From Welwitschia mirabilis (Eukaryota > Gnetophyta > Gnetopsida > Welwitschiales), in NCBI GenBank assembly GCA_051453625.1, contig JBOZIK010000001.1, positions 208,932,607 through 208,972,422 of the forward strand: a stretch of DNA of 39,816 bases, in the 5' to 3' direction. The stretch's first letter is position 1, and every line of letters begins with the position of its first letter. The translations under genes and the position numbers were made by a program. Shown here in pieces: positions 1 through 9,485 of the stretch. The notes below the pieces were generated by a model. It made no database searches and was not told the origin of the DNA. It worked only from the letters and a program-made list of their open reading frames with translations.

Positions 1-19
1 CCCCCCCCCCCCCCCCCCC
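1..19. repeat. poly-C run at the window edge
   Basis: Nineteen consecutive C residues open the window and are followed at once by AT-rich sequence. Nothing else in the window has such a tract. It may be a real homopolymer or a low-quality contig end; the sequence alone cannot tell. Confidence 0.7.
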
Positions 20-198
20 TCTAGGGTGCTGCTTTGATCCTAACAGTTTATGTGCAGGAAGGCAGCATAATAGCTAAGTAGAGGACAGTAGAGGTATTTT
101 GAGAGTCTTGACAATTAAGTGATAGCTCTGTTTGTTGAAAATGAGACAGAATTTGTGATGCACGTAGAGGGCTCTTAATCGTCTAAAGGATCCAGGAC

Positions 199-669
199 TT
201 GTCATTCGTGAAGAAAGATAATGCCTTGTTCTATGGAGGAGAGAATGCATGGCCTGTTTATGACACCAAGAGAATTCATGCCTTGCTTAGAATGAAGAAA
301 ATTCATGATGTGTTTAGGATGAAGAAAATTCACACCTTACTTTGGATGAATAAAAAATTTATGCCCTGGCTTGAGTTCATGCAACAACTGATAATGAAGG
401 GATTTAACATTGAGTCGTTTAGCTGCAGAATTTATGTCCTACAATTGAAAAGAATGCACATCAATTTTGGTGAATTAAGAAAAGTCATGCCTAAGGTCAT
501 AAGCAAAGGAATTCACATCAAGTGTTGCAAATACAGAATTAACACCAAGTTTGATAAAGGAGAAAATTTACACGCCATTTCAAACAAGGGAGTATTCACG
601 CTAACTTTTCAAGGCAGGGACCTGATGCTCCTTAAAGGGGAGAAGGGGAATTCAAGTGTTATATGGTAG
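199..669 (+). pseudogene. open frame made of degenerate 9-residue repeats, unknown family
   Basis: This 156-residue frame is not recognised. From about residue 25 it reads as successive 9-10 residue units: IHALLRMKK, IHDVFRMKK, IHTLLWMNKK, then FMPWLE, FMQQLIMKG, IHIKCCKYR and LHAISNKG. Each unit has a hydrophobic-His/Met start, leucines in the middle and a basic end. About 14 units can be traced. It has no signal peptide, membrane segment or catalytic motif. The same DNA repeat runs on past the stop at 667-669, so the frame may be a by-product of the array or the surviving part of a longer repeat protein. Further broken coding sequence lies downstream on the same strand (894-4398) and may belong to the same dead element. 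Confidence 0.35.
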
Positions 670-826
670 ATAAAGAATTCATAACAAAAATGTAAATAAG
701 CAACTCATGGTTGGCCATGGAGAATGAAGGTTTCACATCCAATTTTAGAAAGATAAAGGGATGAAGCTATTGTTGAAAAGGGGAATTCACATCCTACTCA
801 ACAAAGGAAGAATTCATGCCTTGATC
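243..826 (+). repeat. degenerate 27-bp tandem array (GAATTCATGCC-type unit)
   Basis: A motif close to GAATTCATGCC or GAATTCACATC recurs about every 27-30 bases from 243 to about 826, for example near 272, 299, 326, 356, 510, 535, 785 and 811. The first units are exactly 27 bases apart (ATTCAT/ATTCAC at 274, 301 and 328). Later units drift in spacing and sequence but keep the core. Because 27 is a multiple of three the array stays in one frame and encodes a peptide repeat (see 199-669). The array continues beyond the stop of that frame, so it is a DNA-level minisatellite. Confidence 0.7.
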
Positions 827-893
827 AGTAGGCTATAGAAACCGTATGAGGTATAATCCAAATGATGATTAGCTTACAATAAAGAAACTCTAC

Positions 894-1500
894 ATGTGCC
901 TTTATTTCAAAGAGGCTAAGTCACCATGTTTTATTGGGAATGTACAAGTATCTTCTCAAGTTACATCATCGTCTAGGACCACAGAGAGAAGTCCTAAAAG
1001 AGGCAAAGAGATAGCTAAGGAAATGAATAGGTTACATGCTCCTAGTGGGTTTGCCAATAAGCTAATCATTATGGAGCCCCACAAGACATTATTTCGTCAT
1101 GATAATGTAAAAGATCCTAAAACATATTTTCATCCTAAAACATATTTTCATGGATCACTAGTTGGTGAGAAGAAGGTAGCAATAAGGCTAGGTGCCTTAG
1201 ATATTCTAGACAAACTATGGGATCATCTCAACATTGGTGTCTCTCAAGAAATGTTGGGAGTGTTCTTACTAAAGACAAATAGGAACATCAACCCAAGTTT
1301 ATGTGGGGCCAAATGTATGTGAATTTGTAAGTATAGGAAAGGTATATGTAACTGCATATGATAAAGATTTGAAGAGAGTTTGGTTGACTAATAGTATGTA
1401 GTGGCTGCCCGAACATTTCCAAAATAACCATACATTGCTTATAGAGAATTATGTGGTTTATCTAGCATTTAACCCAACAAGCACAATAATTTGTGTAGAG
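894..1500 (+). pseudogene. degenerate coding remnant, unknown family
   Basis: An open frame runs from 894 to 1322. Near its end a frameshift moves the coding-looking reading into another frame (GPNVCEFVSIGKVYVTAYDK, then LKRVWLTNSM, a stop, WLPEHFQNNHTLLIENYVV), which continues to about 1500. The first part is basic and serine-rich (SSRTTERSPKRGKEIAKEM), followed by a more globular stretch (KKVAIRLGALDILDKLWDHL). An exact 18-bp tandem duplication at 1116-1151 duplicates the residues PKTYFH. I do not recognise the family. The clear shift of coding character between frames argues for a decayed gene, most likely from a mobile element. Function is unknown. Confidence 0.35.
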
Positions 1501-2064
1501 TAGTTCACTTTGATAAAGTTCTTGAGAATATAGATCCTTTAGTGCAGCTGCATGACATTCTATCACACATTATTAGTGTAAAAGGCATAGGGACATAGTT
1601 GCTCAAAGATAACATGCTAGTGTTAGAGAGTGTTGAAGCCAAAAGTTCACAACACTTTGAAATGAAGACAAGATCTATTTTGGACAAGCAATGTCCAGTC
1701 TAGGGTTTGGACGTTTAGAGCCCTTATCCTTTAGACTGTGGGATTCATAACTCACCCAAAGGGATTGTACATTTTTATGTTTTTAGTAGTAATGGATGTT
1801 GCGTTTGTATCCATGATATTTAATTTTGACATTCATTGTGCTTACAAGACATGAGAAGATAGGCAATAAGGTTGGGTACAATGACGGTAGCAAATTTAAG
1901 ACTTTAAAGCTGAGTCAGATCCCAGTTTTTTGAATTTTGAAATTTCTTATTTGATGCACATTTAGCAATATTTGTAGTAACCTTAAAGTTACAAGGTTGT
2001 ATGATATTGCAATTTTGCCTAAGCCCCCTCATGAAAAGGCAAAAATGCTAGAGATGGCATCAAA

Positions 2065-2880
2065 ATGGGAGATAACAGATTTTGTAGAAGAATGAATGAA
2101 TTTGGTCACAAATTTAAGGTAAACTTGAATTGTATAGACAATGGTTTAGGTTCACCTAAAGATGGATTGGCCCTGGAGAGGACTAGGACCTTTAAGGATG
2201 AAGAGTGGAAACGCATGGCCCAATTTTGGCTCAGCTACAAATATGATAAAGTTGTAGGAAAAAAGACAATTATATATTGAAAATTTAGAAGAAAATAAGA
2301 TTAAGTTTATGAAGTGGGCCATCCAAAATTTGATGCCCAAGAGAACAGGGCAAAAAAAAAAGCTCTCAAATGTTGTTTTGTACTGTTGAAAAGAGGTGTG
2401 TGAAAAACTGAAAATGGCACTTGTCACAATTGGGTTCATGACATTCAAGAAATGTTTTGTGATGGAATGAATCAATTGCACAAGCTAAAAAATCTAGGAG
2501 TAACCATTCACATTAGCTACATTCACATTGTCGCCATAGCATGCATTTTTCGCAGAGGCAACCAATGGCCACTAAGAGATTGGGCTTATCCAAGCTTGGA
2601 GAAGCCAATGATATATTATTTATAGAAAATTTTGGTAAAGGAGAAGCCCCATTAGGAGATGGTCAAGGTTAGCATTACACATGTAGTAGCTAAGAGTGCT
2701 ACTGTGAGCCACTCAATAAGGTCCCATCATGTCATTAATATGGAAACTCACCAAAAGAAACAAGGGCCGCGGAACATAGGTGACTCTCGTTTGAGAGAGA
2801 CTACAAAGGCTNNNNNNNNNNAAGATACAATCAAGGAAAGCATACATAGGAAGGAAAAGAAAGGGTGGAGAGTCAAGTGG
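2065..2880 (+). pseudogene. degenerate coding remnant, unknown family
   Basis: The segment 2065-2280 reads FKDEEWKRMAQFWLSYKYDK and ends in a stop. The adjacent frame then continues with YIENLEENKIKFMKWAIQNL and, after a stop, KEVCEKLKMALVTIGFMTF to about 2460. A further open stretch runs from 2659 to 2883 across a 10-base gap. Lysine- and glutamate-rich composition in alternating frames points to one original protein broken by small indels and stops. No domain is recognised. It lies on the same strand as the remnants at 894-1500 and 3640-4398 and may be part of the same dead element. Confidence 0.3.
2812..2821. other. assembly gap (10 N)
   Basis: Ten unspecified bases inside a degenerate coding remnant. 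The short fixed length suggests an arbitrary spacer. Confidence 0.95.
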
Positions 2881-2883
2881 TAA

Positions 2884-3499
2884 GCTTTTGATTTGCTGAT
2901 TCCTTTAGGGTTTTGATCTAAATGATAGAGTTGCTAATTGTTTTCTTTTATACTATGAGTAGGACCAAATCCTAAACCAAAGAAACAAGCAATTTTGTTA
3001 CGGTTACAAAAATTGCAAAAGAGAAAAGTGTTTTTGGAAAGAAAAAGGGAAGCTTATGAAGTAAGTGCCCCTTTTAAGGCAGAGAGGGTGATATGGTAAT
3101 GAAGGGATGAGTGATGTCCCTCCTCTTGATCCCCCAAAGATTCCAACGATCTCAATAGGGCTCTCATTAAGGAAAGAACAACCCCTAAGGCCCGTCGAAA
3201 AGGTACAAAGAAGAAAGGCCAAGGTGAATGTTGAATTTGTGCTTTGATATACCTTAAGCTATTTTTGTAATCTACTTTGTTAATGAGGTACTTAGCTTTG
3301 CAGGAACCAAAAAGATTACAAAATTTCTACATAAGGGAAAACAAGGCATTCCAACTCCATTATCATAAGGAAATCTAATAAATATTCAAGAGTTGGATGC
3401 TTAATACGCTCTTCTCTGAAAAACACCTTAGGTGTTGTATATCCCCATGGGTAGTAAGTCGTTATCAACATCAGTGATTGTCTAACAATGATTTTGTTG
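2884..3499. other. stretch with no identifiable gene
   Basis: AT-rich sequence between two degenerate coding remnants. Short open frames occur on both strands, but none shows a recognisable motif or consistent coding character. It is probably more of the same decayed element. Confidence 0.5.
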
Positions 3500-3599
3500 N
3501 NNNNNNNNNNNNNNNNNNNNNNNNNNNNNNNNNNNNNNNNNNNNNNNNNNNNNNNNNNNNNNNNNNNNNNNNNNNNNNNNNNNNNNNNNNNNNNNNNNN
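3500..3599. other. assembly gap (100 N) with duplicated edges
   Basis: One hundred unspecified bases. The 21 bases left of the gap (3479-3499) recur immediately right of it (3600-3620) with one mismatch. This suggests two contig ends that overlap and were not merged. Confidence 0.9.
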
Positions 3600-3639
3600 T
3601 GTCTAACACTGATTTTGTTGCTTATTTTGAAGTTTTTGA

Positions 3640-4398
3640 TTGTGTTGTTGCCTTTGATAGCTACAAGCTCGAAATGGCTAGAAGATTTGAGCCCCATTGA
3701 GCTTACCGCTGATTTTGACCCAGTTGTAAGGGGTGGCAACAAGAAGGAAATCAAAGCGAAAGAGACTATCAAAAAAGTCATTGACAGAACAAATCCATAG
3801 CAATGTCATATCAGAAAAATCACTAGTGCGAGTCACTTCCAAATTGATTATGACTCATAAAGAGGATCGAAGACCAATGAGGCATTATTATCAATTTGAA
3901 ACATCAATCGGCCAAAAAGCAAGACTATCTTCCTAAAGTCATTGATGTGAAAAATGCAATGAGGCTTATAAGGCGTGTTTCAGAGCTAGCAAAGATTGAA
4001 TCTGATAAGAATATACTTACCGAGAGTTGTCATATGGAAATTGACACAGAAATCGTTTGCCACAAGATGATGGTGAGGGATTATAAGCTAATGAGCAAGA
4101 GAAACGTGTATCATAAAGCCAAGATGCAGGAATATAAGAGAATGACTGAAGAATATGCTCAAGAAATGGCAAAAATGGACACCTTTATAGAAGAAGAGGG
4201 TTGAAAGAGAAATGTGAGGAAAGGCTAGATGAGTCTAAAGTCCCAATAGTATATGCTAAAGACTCCTATTCTAGCTCAAGGGATATAGCAGGGCTTAGTG
4301 GTACAAAAAATGTATCTACTCAAAGAACTAGACAAGTTGTACCTTCCCACAGATTTGATAGGCCAAGCCCTTGTGGGAAAGAAACAGAGAAGAAGTGA
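3640..4398 (+). pseudogene. charged, coiled-coil-like protein remnant, unknown family
   Basis: Coding-looking sequence passes through three frames. EVFDCVVAFDSYKLEMARRF (about 3630-3690) is followed by LSPIELTADFDPVVRGGNKK, then by the best stretch, 3896-4201, rich in Lys, Glu and Met with heptad-like spacing (YKLMSKRNVYHKAKMQEYKR, MTEEYAQEMAKMDTFIEEEG). A one-base shift near 4201 leads into a frame open to 4398 (KEKCEERLDESKVPIVYAKD), which ends in a Ser/Arg/Pro-rich tail. The shift joins two acidic-basic helical segments naturally, so an indel in a once continuous reading is likely. No known domain is seen. A gag-like or structural role in a retroelement is possible but unsupported. Confidence 0.4.
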
Positions 4399-4743
4399 TA
4401 TAGCTAGGATTTTGTAAAGTAATTTTTTTGAAGATTTTTGTGACTTACCTAGCCTACAAGCCAAATCATGTGCAAATTTATGTTCTTGTGATATATTGAT
4501 AATGACTTTGTAATGCCAATGAAAAATTATGAATCCTGTCATGAAAAATGACTCCTTTTCTTTTGCTTTCTTTCCCTTTCATTTTTTTAATTTGACAATA
4601 GATAATTATTTACATGACTACTTGATTAAGTGACAAGATTGTTAAGCAATAAATAGATTGATATTACTTGGCTAATGCAATGATGAAGGCAGCAAAATGC
4701 TAGCATTGTTTTGCTCTCTGTCATCATATGGTACCTACATACA
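4399..4743. other. stretch with no identifiable gene
   Basis: AT-rich spacer between the coiled-coil-like remnant and the left end of the LTR retrotransposon. The five bases next to the LTR (ATACA) do not match those at the element's far end (AATTT), so no target-site duplication is visible. Confidence 0.5.
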
Positions 4744-5379
4744 TGTTGAATATGGCGAGTCCCAAAACACCAAAAGGATTTAAAATGAACAAGGTAAAAT
4801 AGCAGAAATAAATATTTTAAATATAATAATTAATAATATAAATTAATAAATAAAATTTAGAAATTTGATAATTCAACAAATAAAGCCACTTAGGCAATAA
4901 TAGTAGATCAGCCACTAAGGCAACTTCTTCTTGGCCACATAGGCTCTTAAATCCACTTAGGATTTCATCTTCCCTGCATAGGCTCTTACATCTACTTAGG
5001 ATTTCATCTTGGGCACACAGGCTCTTACATCCACTTAGGATTTCTTCTTGGCCGCACAGGCTCTTGCATCCACTTAGGATTTCTTCTTATGAGATCTTCT
5101 CCACACCACTTCACTTCTCGATTTCACTTCAACATCACATTTCACCACACGGTTTCATTTCACCATCTTACTTCATGACACCATTATTTTCAAAATGATG
5201 GAATTGCTTCTTATCAATGCTTGAAGGCATGTGACTTTTGATAAGAGATGCAATATTTTAATAAATTGCACCCTTTCAACACTTTGACAAGTCCTCGTAA
5301 TAATATGCATTACTATACCTAAAACATGTATGTATAAATACACAACATTTAATGATGTGATTATAAATGTCACTCAACA
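4744..5379 (-). repeat. 3' LTR of the non-autonomous element
   Basis: The sense (minus) strand starts TGTTGAGTGACATTTATAATC-like and ends CCATATTCAACA, giving TGTTGA/TCAACA inverted termini. A TATA-like TATTTATACATA lies near its start. Four 39-bp units sit at 4933-5088. It matches 8303-8878 over its whole length apart from indels. Confidence 0.85.
4933..5088 (-). repeat. 39-bp minisatellite inside the LTR, four units
   Basis: Units start at 4933, 4972, 5011 and 5050, exactly 39 bases apart. The shared core on the plus strand is CACAGGCTCTTACATCCACT followed by TAGGATTTCATCTT. The other LTR holds two full units and one shortened one, which accounts for part of the LTR length difference. Confidence 0.85.
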
Positions 5380-5403
5380 AATTTCATCCTTATTCCCTCT
5401 TAG
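5380..5403 (-). promoter_or_regulatory. polypurine tract
   Basis: On the minus strand the sequence just before the 3' LTR is AAGAGGGAATAAGGATGAAA, almost pure purine. This is the expected position and composition for the plus-strand DNA primer of an LTR retrotransposon. Confidence 0.7.
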
Positions 5404-6070
5404 GTAACAAGGGATTTAGATAAGGGAAAAACAATATATCAACTAATACTCTATCTTTCATTTTTCTCTCATAAATACTCCCCTGGGATTTTTTTAGGAT
5501 CCTCCATTTCCTCAAAGTTAAAGAGGGTTACTTTTAGGACTACGTAACTGTTAGGATCAGTCAATCTCAGTTTCATATTCAACTTCAAAATCAGGTCTTA
5601 TGTCCTTCCAAAATTTCCCAATCTCTTGAAGCAACATTTCAGAATTAGAATTGCAAATAGAATCAGATTTAGACTCTTCTCTTGTGGTTGCTTTATTTTG
5701 TGAAAGAATTTCATCCACTTCACCTCCCTTAGATATTGGTGTCTTTTCTTAATTTTTTTTCCAATATTGAATGAAAGCATTTTCTATCAAAAATATTAAC
5801 CAGAAATTAGTTTGTTTGGCAGTAGAAACCTGCAACTACTCAACTATTCATTCGACTAAAAAAAACACAGTCATTTGACTCAAAAATTTCAGATGATTTG
5901 TAGTGCTAATAGCGATTCATGACGTGAGGAAAGCTACCAACTTGGTAGCGGACTCTGTAAACAAACACTAAGACTACAAAGCAATTAACAATTTCTTACT
6001 TGAAGGTTTCAGAAAGTAATCACCAATTTCTTCTTTGAAAATTCCAAAGATTCAATGATGAGTCTCAGAC
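5404..6070. other. 3' untranslated part of the element interior
   Basis: AT-rich sequence between the captured gene block and the polypurine tract. No coding motif is recognised on either strand. Confidence 0.4.
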
Positions 6071-6084
6071 ACCAGAAAGCTTAA

Positions 6085-7090
6085 CTACTTGAATTCCCAC
6101 TCTTCTTTGGAAATATCGAGCTCTGTAACCTCACCGTCATCAAAAAGAAGAGCGTGTTTTCCACTTTCAACTGAAAACAGCAGTGACCAGACCAGTTTCC
6201 TGCTTCTCCTTCTCCAGCCTCTAGAGAAGTATCCATCTGTCAACCAACCCCTTAATCCTCGTCATGTCCGCTTCCTCTTTCTTTCTCATTTCCCCCTCCT
6301 TGTCTCTCTTTTTCGCAATCAAAACCAGCGCTTTTTCCCCCTTAATCCCAGATTCATCCTCTAGTAAAGCCTGAAATGTTAACTCTTTAGTAATGTCATT
6401 TACAAGGGAAATTATTTCCATCTGAAGCTTGAAAATCACAGACAGAGTGTCATTGTAGTATCTGAAAGCATGGAAAATAATGGAAGGCAAAATCCGCAAT
6501 TCTGAAACATTAGAACATTTAGACACAACCCTAACCATCATTTTTTTGCGCATGGAGATATTCATGTGCGGAATCGTCCTTCAAAAACCTCAAAATGATC
6601 TCCAAAAGATCCTAGTAAGCTCATCTCCATTCTTAGGAACATCAATCAAAATCGCTTCGATAGCTTCCATCGCGTTAAGGCCTTGTCCTCCTTATCTTTC
6701 TCAATCTCGTCCTTGAGCGGAACCAGAGGTCCAACAACAAAATAGTCTGTGTTCTTTGATTCATCGTCCTCTGCAGAATTCTGATCATCCTCTTCAAATT
6801 GATAACAATCATAAGCTTCTTCCGTGTTCCTAAGCTTCCACTTGGAAGTGTGTCGTTCAATATACCAAAGATACAAATTCTTCTAATCCTGTTGTCTGAG
6901 CAAGTGATCACCTCCTTCCATCTGTAAACATCAAAAAAATTCCATGGCGAACACAAGAGGCCTTTCGGATCCCCCTTACTCAAAAACTCTGTCAAAGTAT
7001 CCACGTCGTCCTGGAGATCCTTGCCTTTGGAGCATCAAAACGATAGGAACAACATCAACAAAACGCAAACCACAGAATTCGAATTTGAAT
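6085..7090 (-). pseudogene. captured host-gene fragment with Tudor-like C-terminus
   Basis: This block on the element's sense strand has higher GC and strong coding character in alternating frames. In order from the 5' side it reads VDTLTEFLSKGDPKGLLCSP and WNFFDVYRWKEVITCSDNRI (about 7010-6885), then an acidic stretch YDCYQFEEDDQNSAEDDESK (about 6820-6760), MEAIEAILIDVPKNGDELTR (about 6670-6610), and IFHAFRYYNDTLSVIFKLQM (about 6475-6415). It ends with HALLFDDGEVTELDISKEEW just before a stop at 6085-6087. That end resembles the Tudor-like fold seen in plant PDS5-type and related chromatin proteins (GKH-hydrophobic-x-DDGE-x-x-x-L-D-hydrophobic-x-KE-x-W). At least three frame changes make it a pseudogene. 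The parent gene is not identified, and whether introns were lost cannot be judged. Capture by the retrotransposon is inferred from its position between the primer site and the polypurine tract. Confidence 0.55.
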
Positions 7091-7640
7091 GCATAATCTC
7101 CATCCTCCGTTTGGTTCGATTAAATCCTCACTTGATCTGACAGCTTTCATGGAGATCTTTGCTCAAATTCTTCAAACAAAAAGGAGCAAGGAACATGTAC
7201 AAACCAACAAAGGCAAAAGAATTCCTCCGAAGCTAAAATATTTGCGAAAGGCATCGGCAGGAAGTGATCAATCGAGTATGAAAGCAAGTTCCAGATAGTA
7301 ACGAAAACGAAACCAAGTTGTTTGAGGTTCAAAAGGCCTGGGAGATGCAGATTCATGCATTGACAAGGTCAAAGCTCCGTCCATTTGAAACTTTACGAGC
7401 AAAGCAGGATGCCTTCATTCTTCCTCTTCAAACGTGAGGGAATGCAGGATAAGGAGGACAATGGTCTCCTCTCTCCTGTTGTTCGTTTCATTTCTTCCTT
7501 GAGTAGATATGACTCGTTGTATTCCACTTCCTGTGCGTGGGCCATCGATCTGGTCGACTTTCGCATCAAGATTTCTCACTCAGCTTCAGTTTGCATATCT
7601 AAATTTTATAAAACAGGGAGCTGGCATGAGAACGTATATT
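7091..7640 (-). pseudogene. possible further part of the captured gene
   Basis: Minus-strand coding-like runs continue upstream of the captured block, for example MHESASPRPFEPQTTWFRFR (about 7356-7297) and MKAVRSSEDLIEPNGGW (about 7152-7102), again in shifting frames. GC remains above that of the flanking LTRs. No domain is recognised. The stretch could be the N-terminal part of the same captured gene or element leader sequence. Confidence 0.3.
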
Positions 7641-7723
7641 CTTTTCATGATGAGAGCCAGGGAGCGGCGTGACCTACCTACCCCAAAAAAGAACATATAT
7701 TCTTTTCATGATGAGAGCCAATA
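7629..7723. repeat. 30-bp direct repeat, two copies
   Basis: The sequence TATATTCTTTTCATGATGAG followed by AGCCA occurs near 7636 and again near 7700, about 64 bases apart. It lies inside the element interior. Confidence 0.75.
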
Positions 7724-7968
7724 CTTTAGATAGTTAATGTCTACATAATTTTGTCTGCCTTTAAAGCAACGCGGGTTGAAGCATTTAATTTTGGTAAAGG
7801 ACTTATTTCCTTAAACGATTCACGGGAATGGTTGCATCATACTTCTCCGAGGTCTTCATACAATTGATTTTTATATGATCCATTCTCATCATTCTTATGG
7901 GTATACATATCTTCATTCTTCATTACTAACAAACACTCAATGTCACCCCACTAAGGATTACAAAGGGC

Positions 7969-8050
7969 ATCAACTCCCTTTTCATATAAACATTTGGGTG
8001 TATATCCATATCAACTCCCTTTTCATATAAACATTTGGGTGTATATCCAC
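7969..8050. repeat. 41-bp tandem duplication
   Basis: ATCAACTCCCTTTTCATATA and the following 21 bases are repeated in direct contact, at 7969-8009 and 8010-8050, essentially without change. This is a recent local duplication in the element's 5' leader. Confidence 0.85.
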
Positions 8051-8287
8051 AATCCTTTGCCTTTTAAGTAACACATCATTTTATGCTTCCATAAATTACA
8101 ACATTTTTCATCAAAATTGGCTATTGAATTTTCACTTATGTTTAACATAGCATTTACATAAACTTCAACTTTACACAACAAAGAGTTACTTTAACAACAT
8201 TGGGGATATACTCTCACAAGTCTTTCCGTCAACCAAGCCTTCACCACCTTCTTCAAAACTCTCTTTTTTGATCTCTATCTTGAGGTG

Positions 8288-8300
8288 GATCTAATACCAA
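8288..8300 (-). promoter_or_regulatory. primer binding site (initiator Met tRNA type)
   Basis: The minus strand reads TGGTATTAGATCC immediately inside the 5' LTR. The usual plant initiator-Met primer site is TGGTATCAGAGCC, so 11 of 13 bases agree. It sets the element's orientation. Confidence 0.7.
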
Positions 8301-8302
8301 CA

Positions 8303-8878
8303 AGTTGAATATGGTGAGTCCCAAAATCCCAAAAGGATTTAAAATGAACAAGGTAAAAGAGCACAAATAAATATTTTAAATATAGTAATTAAATTAAGAA
8401 ATAAATTTTACAAACTTAATAATTCAACAAATGAAGCCACTTAGGCAATACTAGTAGATCAGCCACTAAGGCAACTTCTTCTTGGCCACACAGGCTCTCA
8501 CATCCACTTAGGATTTCATCTTGGCCACACAGGCTCTTACATCCATCTTGGCCACATAGGCTCTTACATCCACTTGGGATTTCTTCTTATGAGATCTTCT
8601 CCACACCACTTCACTTCTCTGTTTCACTTCACCATCACATTTCACTACAATATTTCATTTCACCATCTTGCTTCACTACACCATTATTTTTTAAATGATG
8701 GCATTGGTCTTATAACTGCTTGGAGGGGTGTAAGTTATGGTACGAGATGCAATATTTTACTAAATTGCACCCTTTCAACACTTTAACAAATCCTCTTATT
8801 ACTATGCATTGCTATACATGAAACATTTATGTATAAACACACAACATTTAATGATGTGATTATAAATGTCACTCAACA
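8303..8878 (-). repeat. 5' LTR of the non-autonomous element
   Basis: A 576-base direct repeat of 4744-5379. It holds 39-bp units at 8484 and 8523 and a shortened unit from 8550 to about 8588. The terminal TG on the plus strand has changed to AG. Divergence from the other LTR indicates an old insertion. Confidence 0.85.
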
Positions 8879-9189
8879 AATTTTGACAATACACACCAAA
8901 TCCTAAAAACATCCACGCTATAGGTACAAAAGATTCTGTCATGATGTAGTTATTTAGGTTATTGATAGGTCTTGCTAAATTTGATGTTGTCGAGAAATGT
9001 AAGCCCATAAGCTTAGGCTTTGAAGCATGAGGTAGAAGAAAGCCTAGAGGACAAAAGTATTCTAAGTTCATGCCAATGTTATTGTCTAGTGGTTGACTAC
9101 CATTGGCTCTAGCATATGCATAGGGATAAGGATTCACATTAACAGTTATAACCATGGCTTTGATTTCTTTGTGAAGGAGAAGGTTTACT

Positions 9190-9485
9190 ACGTCATGTTG
9201 TGGTAACCAAGGGCGTCGTTGGAAGTCCTCTTACCTACTACCATAGCTAGGCAGCTCTCAACCTTTAGTGAGCCAACTTCCACTGGAATATCAAGGTATC
9301 CTATGCTTATTGCCAGATTTCCATTAAAGGTTTGCAAGGCCCAACAACTTAACCCATTGCTAGTTGATGACACTTGATCCTGCACCTATGTCAACTAATA
9401 TAGGTTCTATGTCATAGCCATTGACATGAGCTATGACATAAATGGGGGATGTAGCATAGCATGTTGGATAAACCCTAGACATTTT
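9190..9485 (-). pseudogene. Ty3/gypsy retropepsin-like protease remnant
   Basis: On the minus strand PILVDIGAGSSVIN (about 9405-9364) carries the aspartic-protease D-hydrophobic-G-A core; the flanking YATSPIYVIAHVNGYDIE gives the strand before it. A stop follows directly. The neighbouring frame then holds LDIPVEVGSLKVESCLAMVV, and a further shift gives RRPWLPQHDVVNLLLHKEIK (about 9220-9160), which fits the conserved LGRPWLH...VV-STLHQ segment of plant gypsy polyproteins. The protease matured the polyprotein in the original element. At least one stop and two frame changes make this copy inactive. Confidence 0.75.

Larger units (their letters stand above)
4744..8878 (-). mobile_element. non-autonomous LTR retrotransposon carrying a captured host-gene fragment
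   Basis: Two direct repeats of 636 and 576 bases (4744-5379 and 8303-8878) bound a 2.9-kb interior. Read on the minus strand, the left LTR has TGTTGA...TCAACA ends. Just inside the right copy lies TGGTATTAGATCC (8288-8300), matching the initiator-Met primer site TGGTATCAGAGCC at 11 of 13 bases. Just outside the start of the left copy is a purine tract, AAGAGGGAATAAGGATGAAA. This order makes 8303-8878 the 5' LTR and 4744-5379 the 3' LTR. No gag, protease, integrase or reverse transcriptase motif is found inside. The interior instead has a GC-richer, coding-like block on the same strand. The element would depend on proteins supplied by others. No target-site duplication is visible, and the LTRs have diverged, so it is old. 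Confidence 0.8.

Noticed and set aside
1505-1687. Small minus-strand open frames in 1500-4600
   Set aside because: They lie opposite the degenerate plus-strand coding tract and show no motifs.
4739-8883. Target-site duplication around the non-autonomous element
   Set aside because: The flanking five bases are ATACA and AATTT; they do not match.
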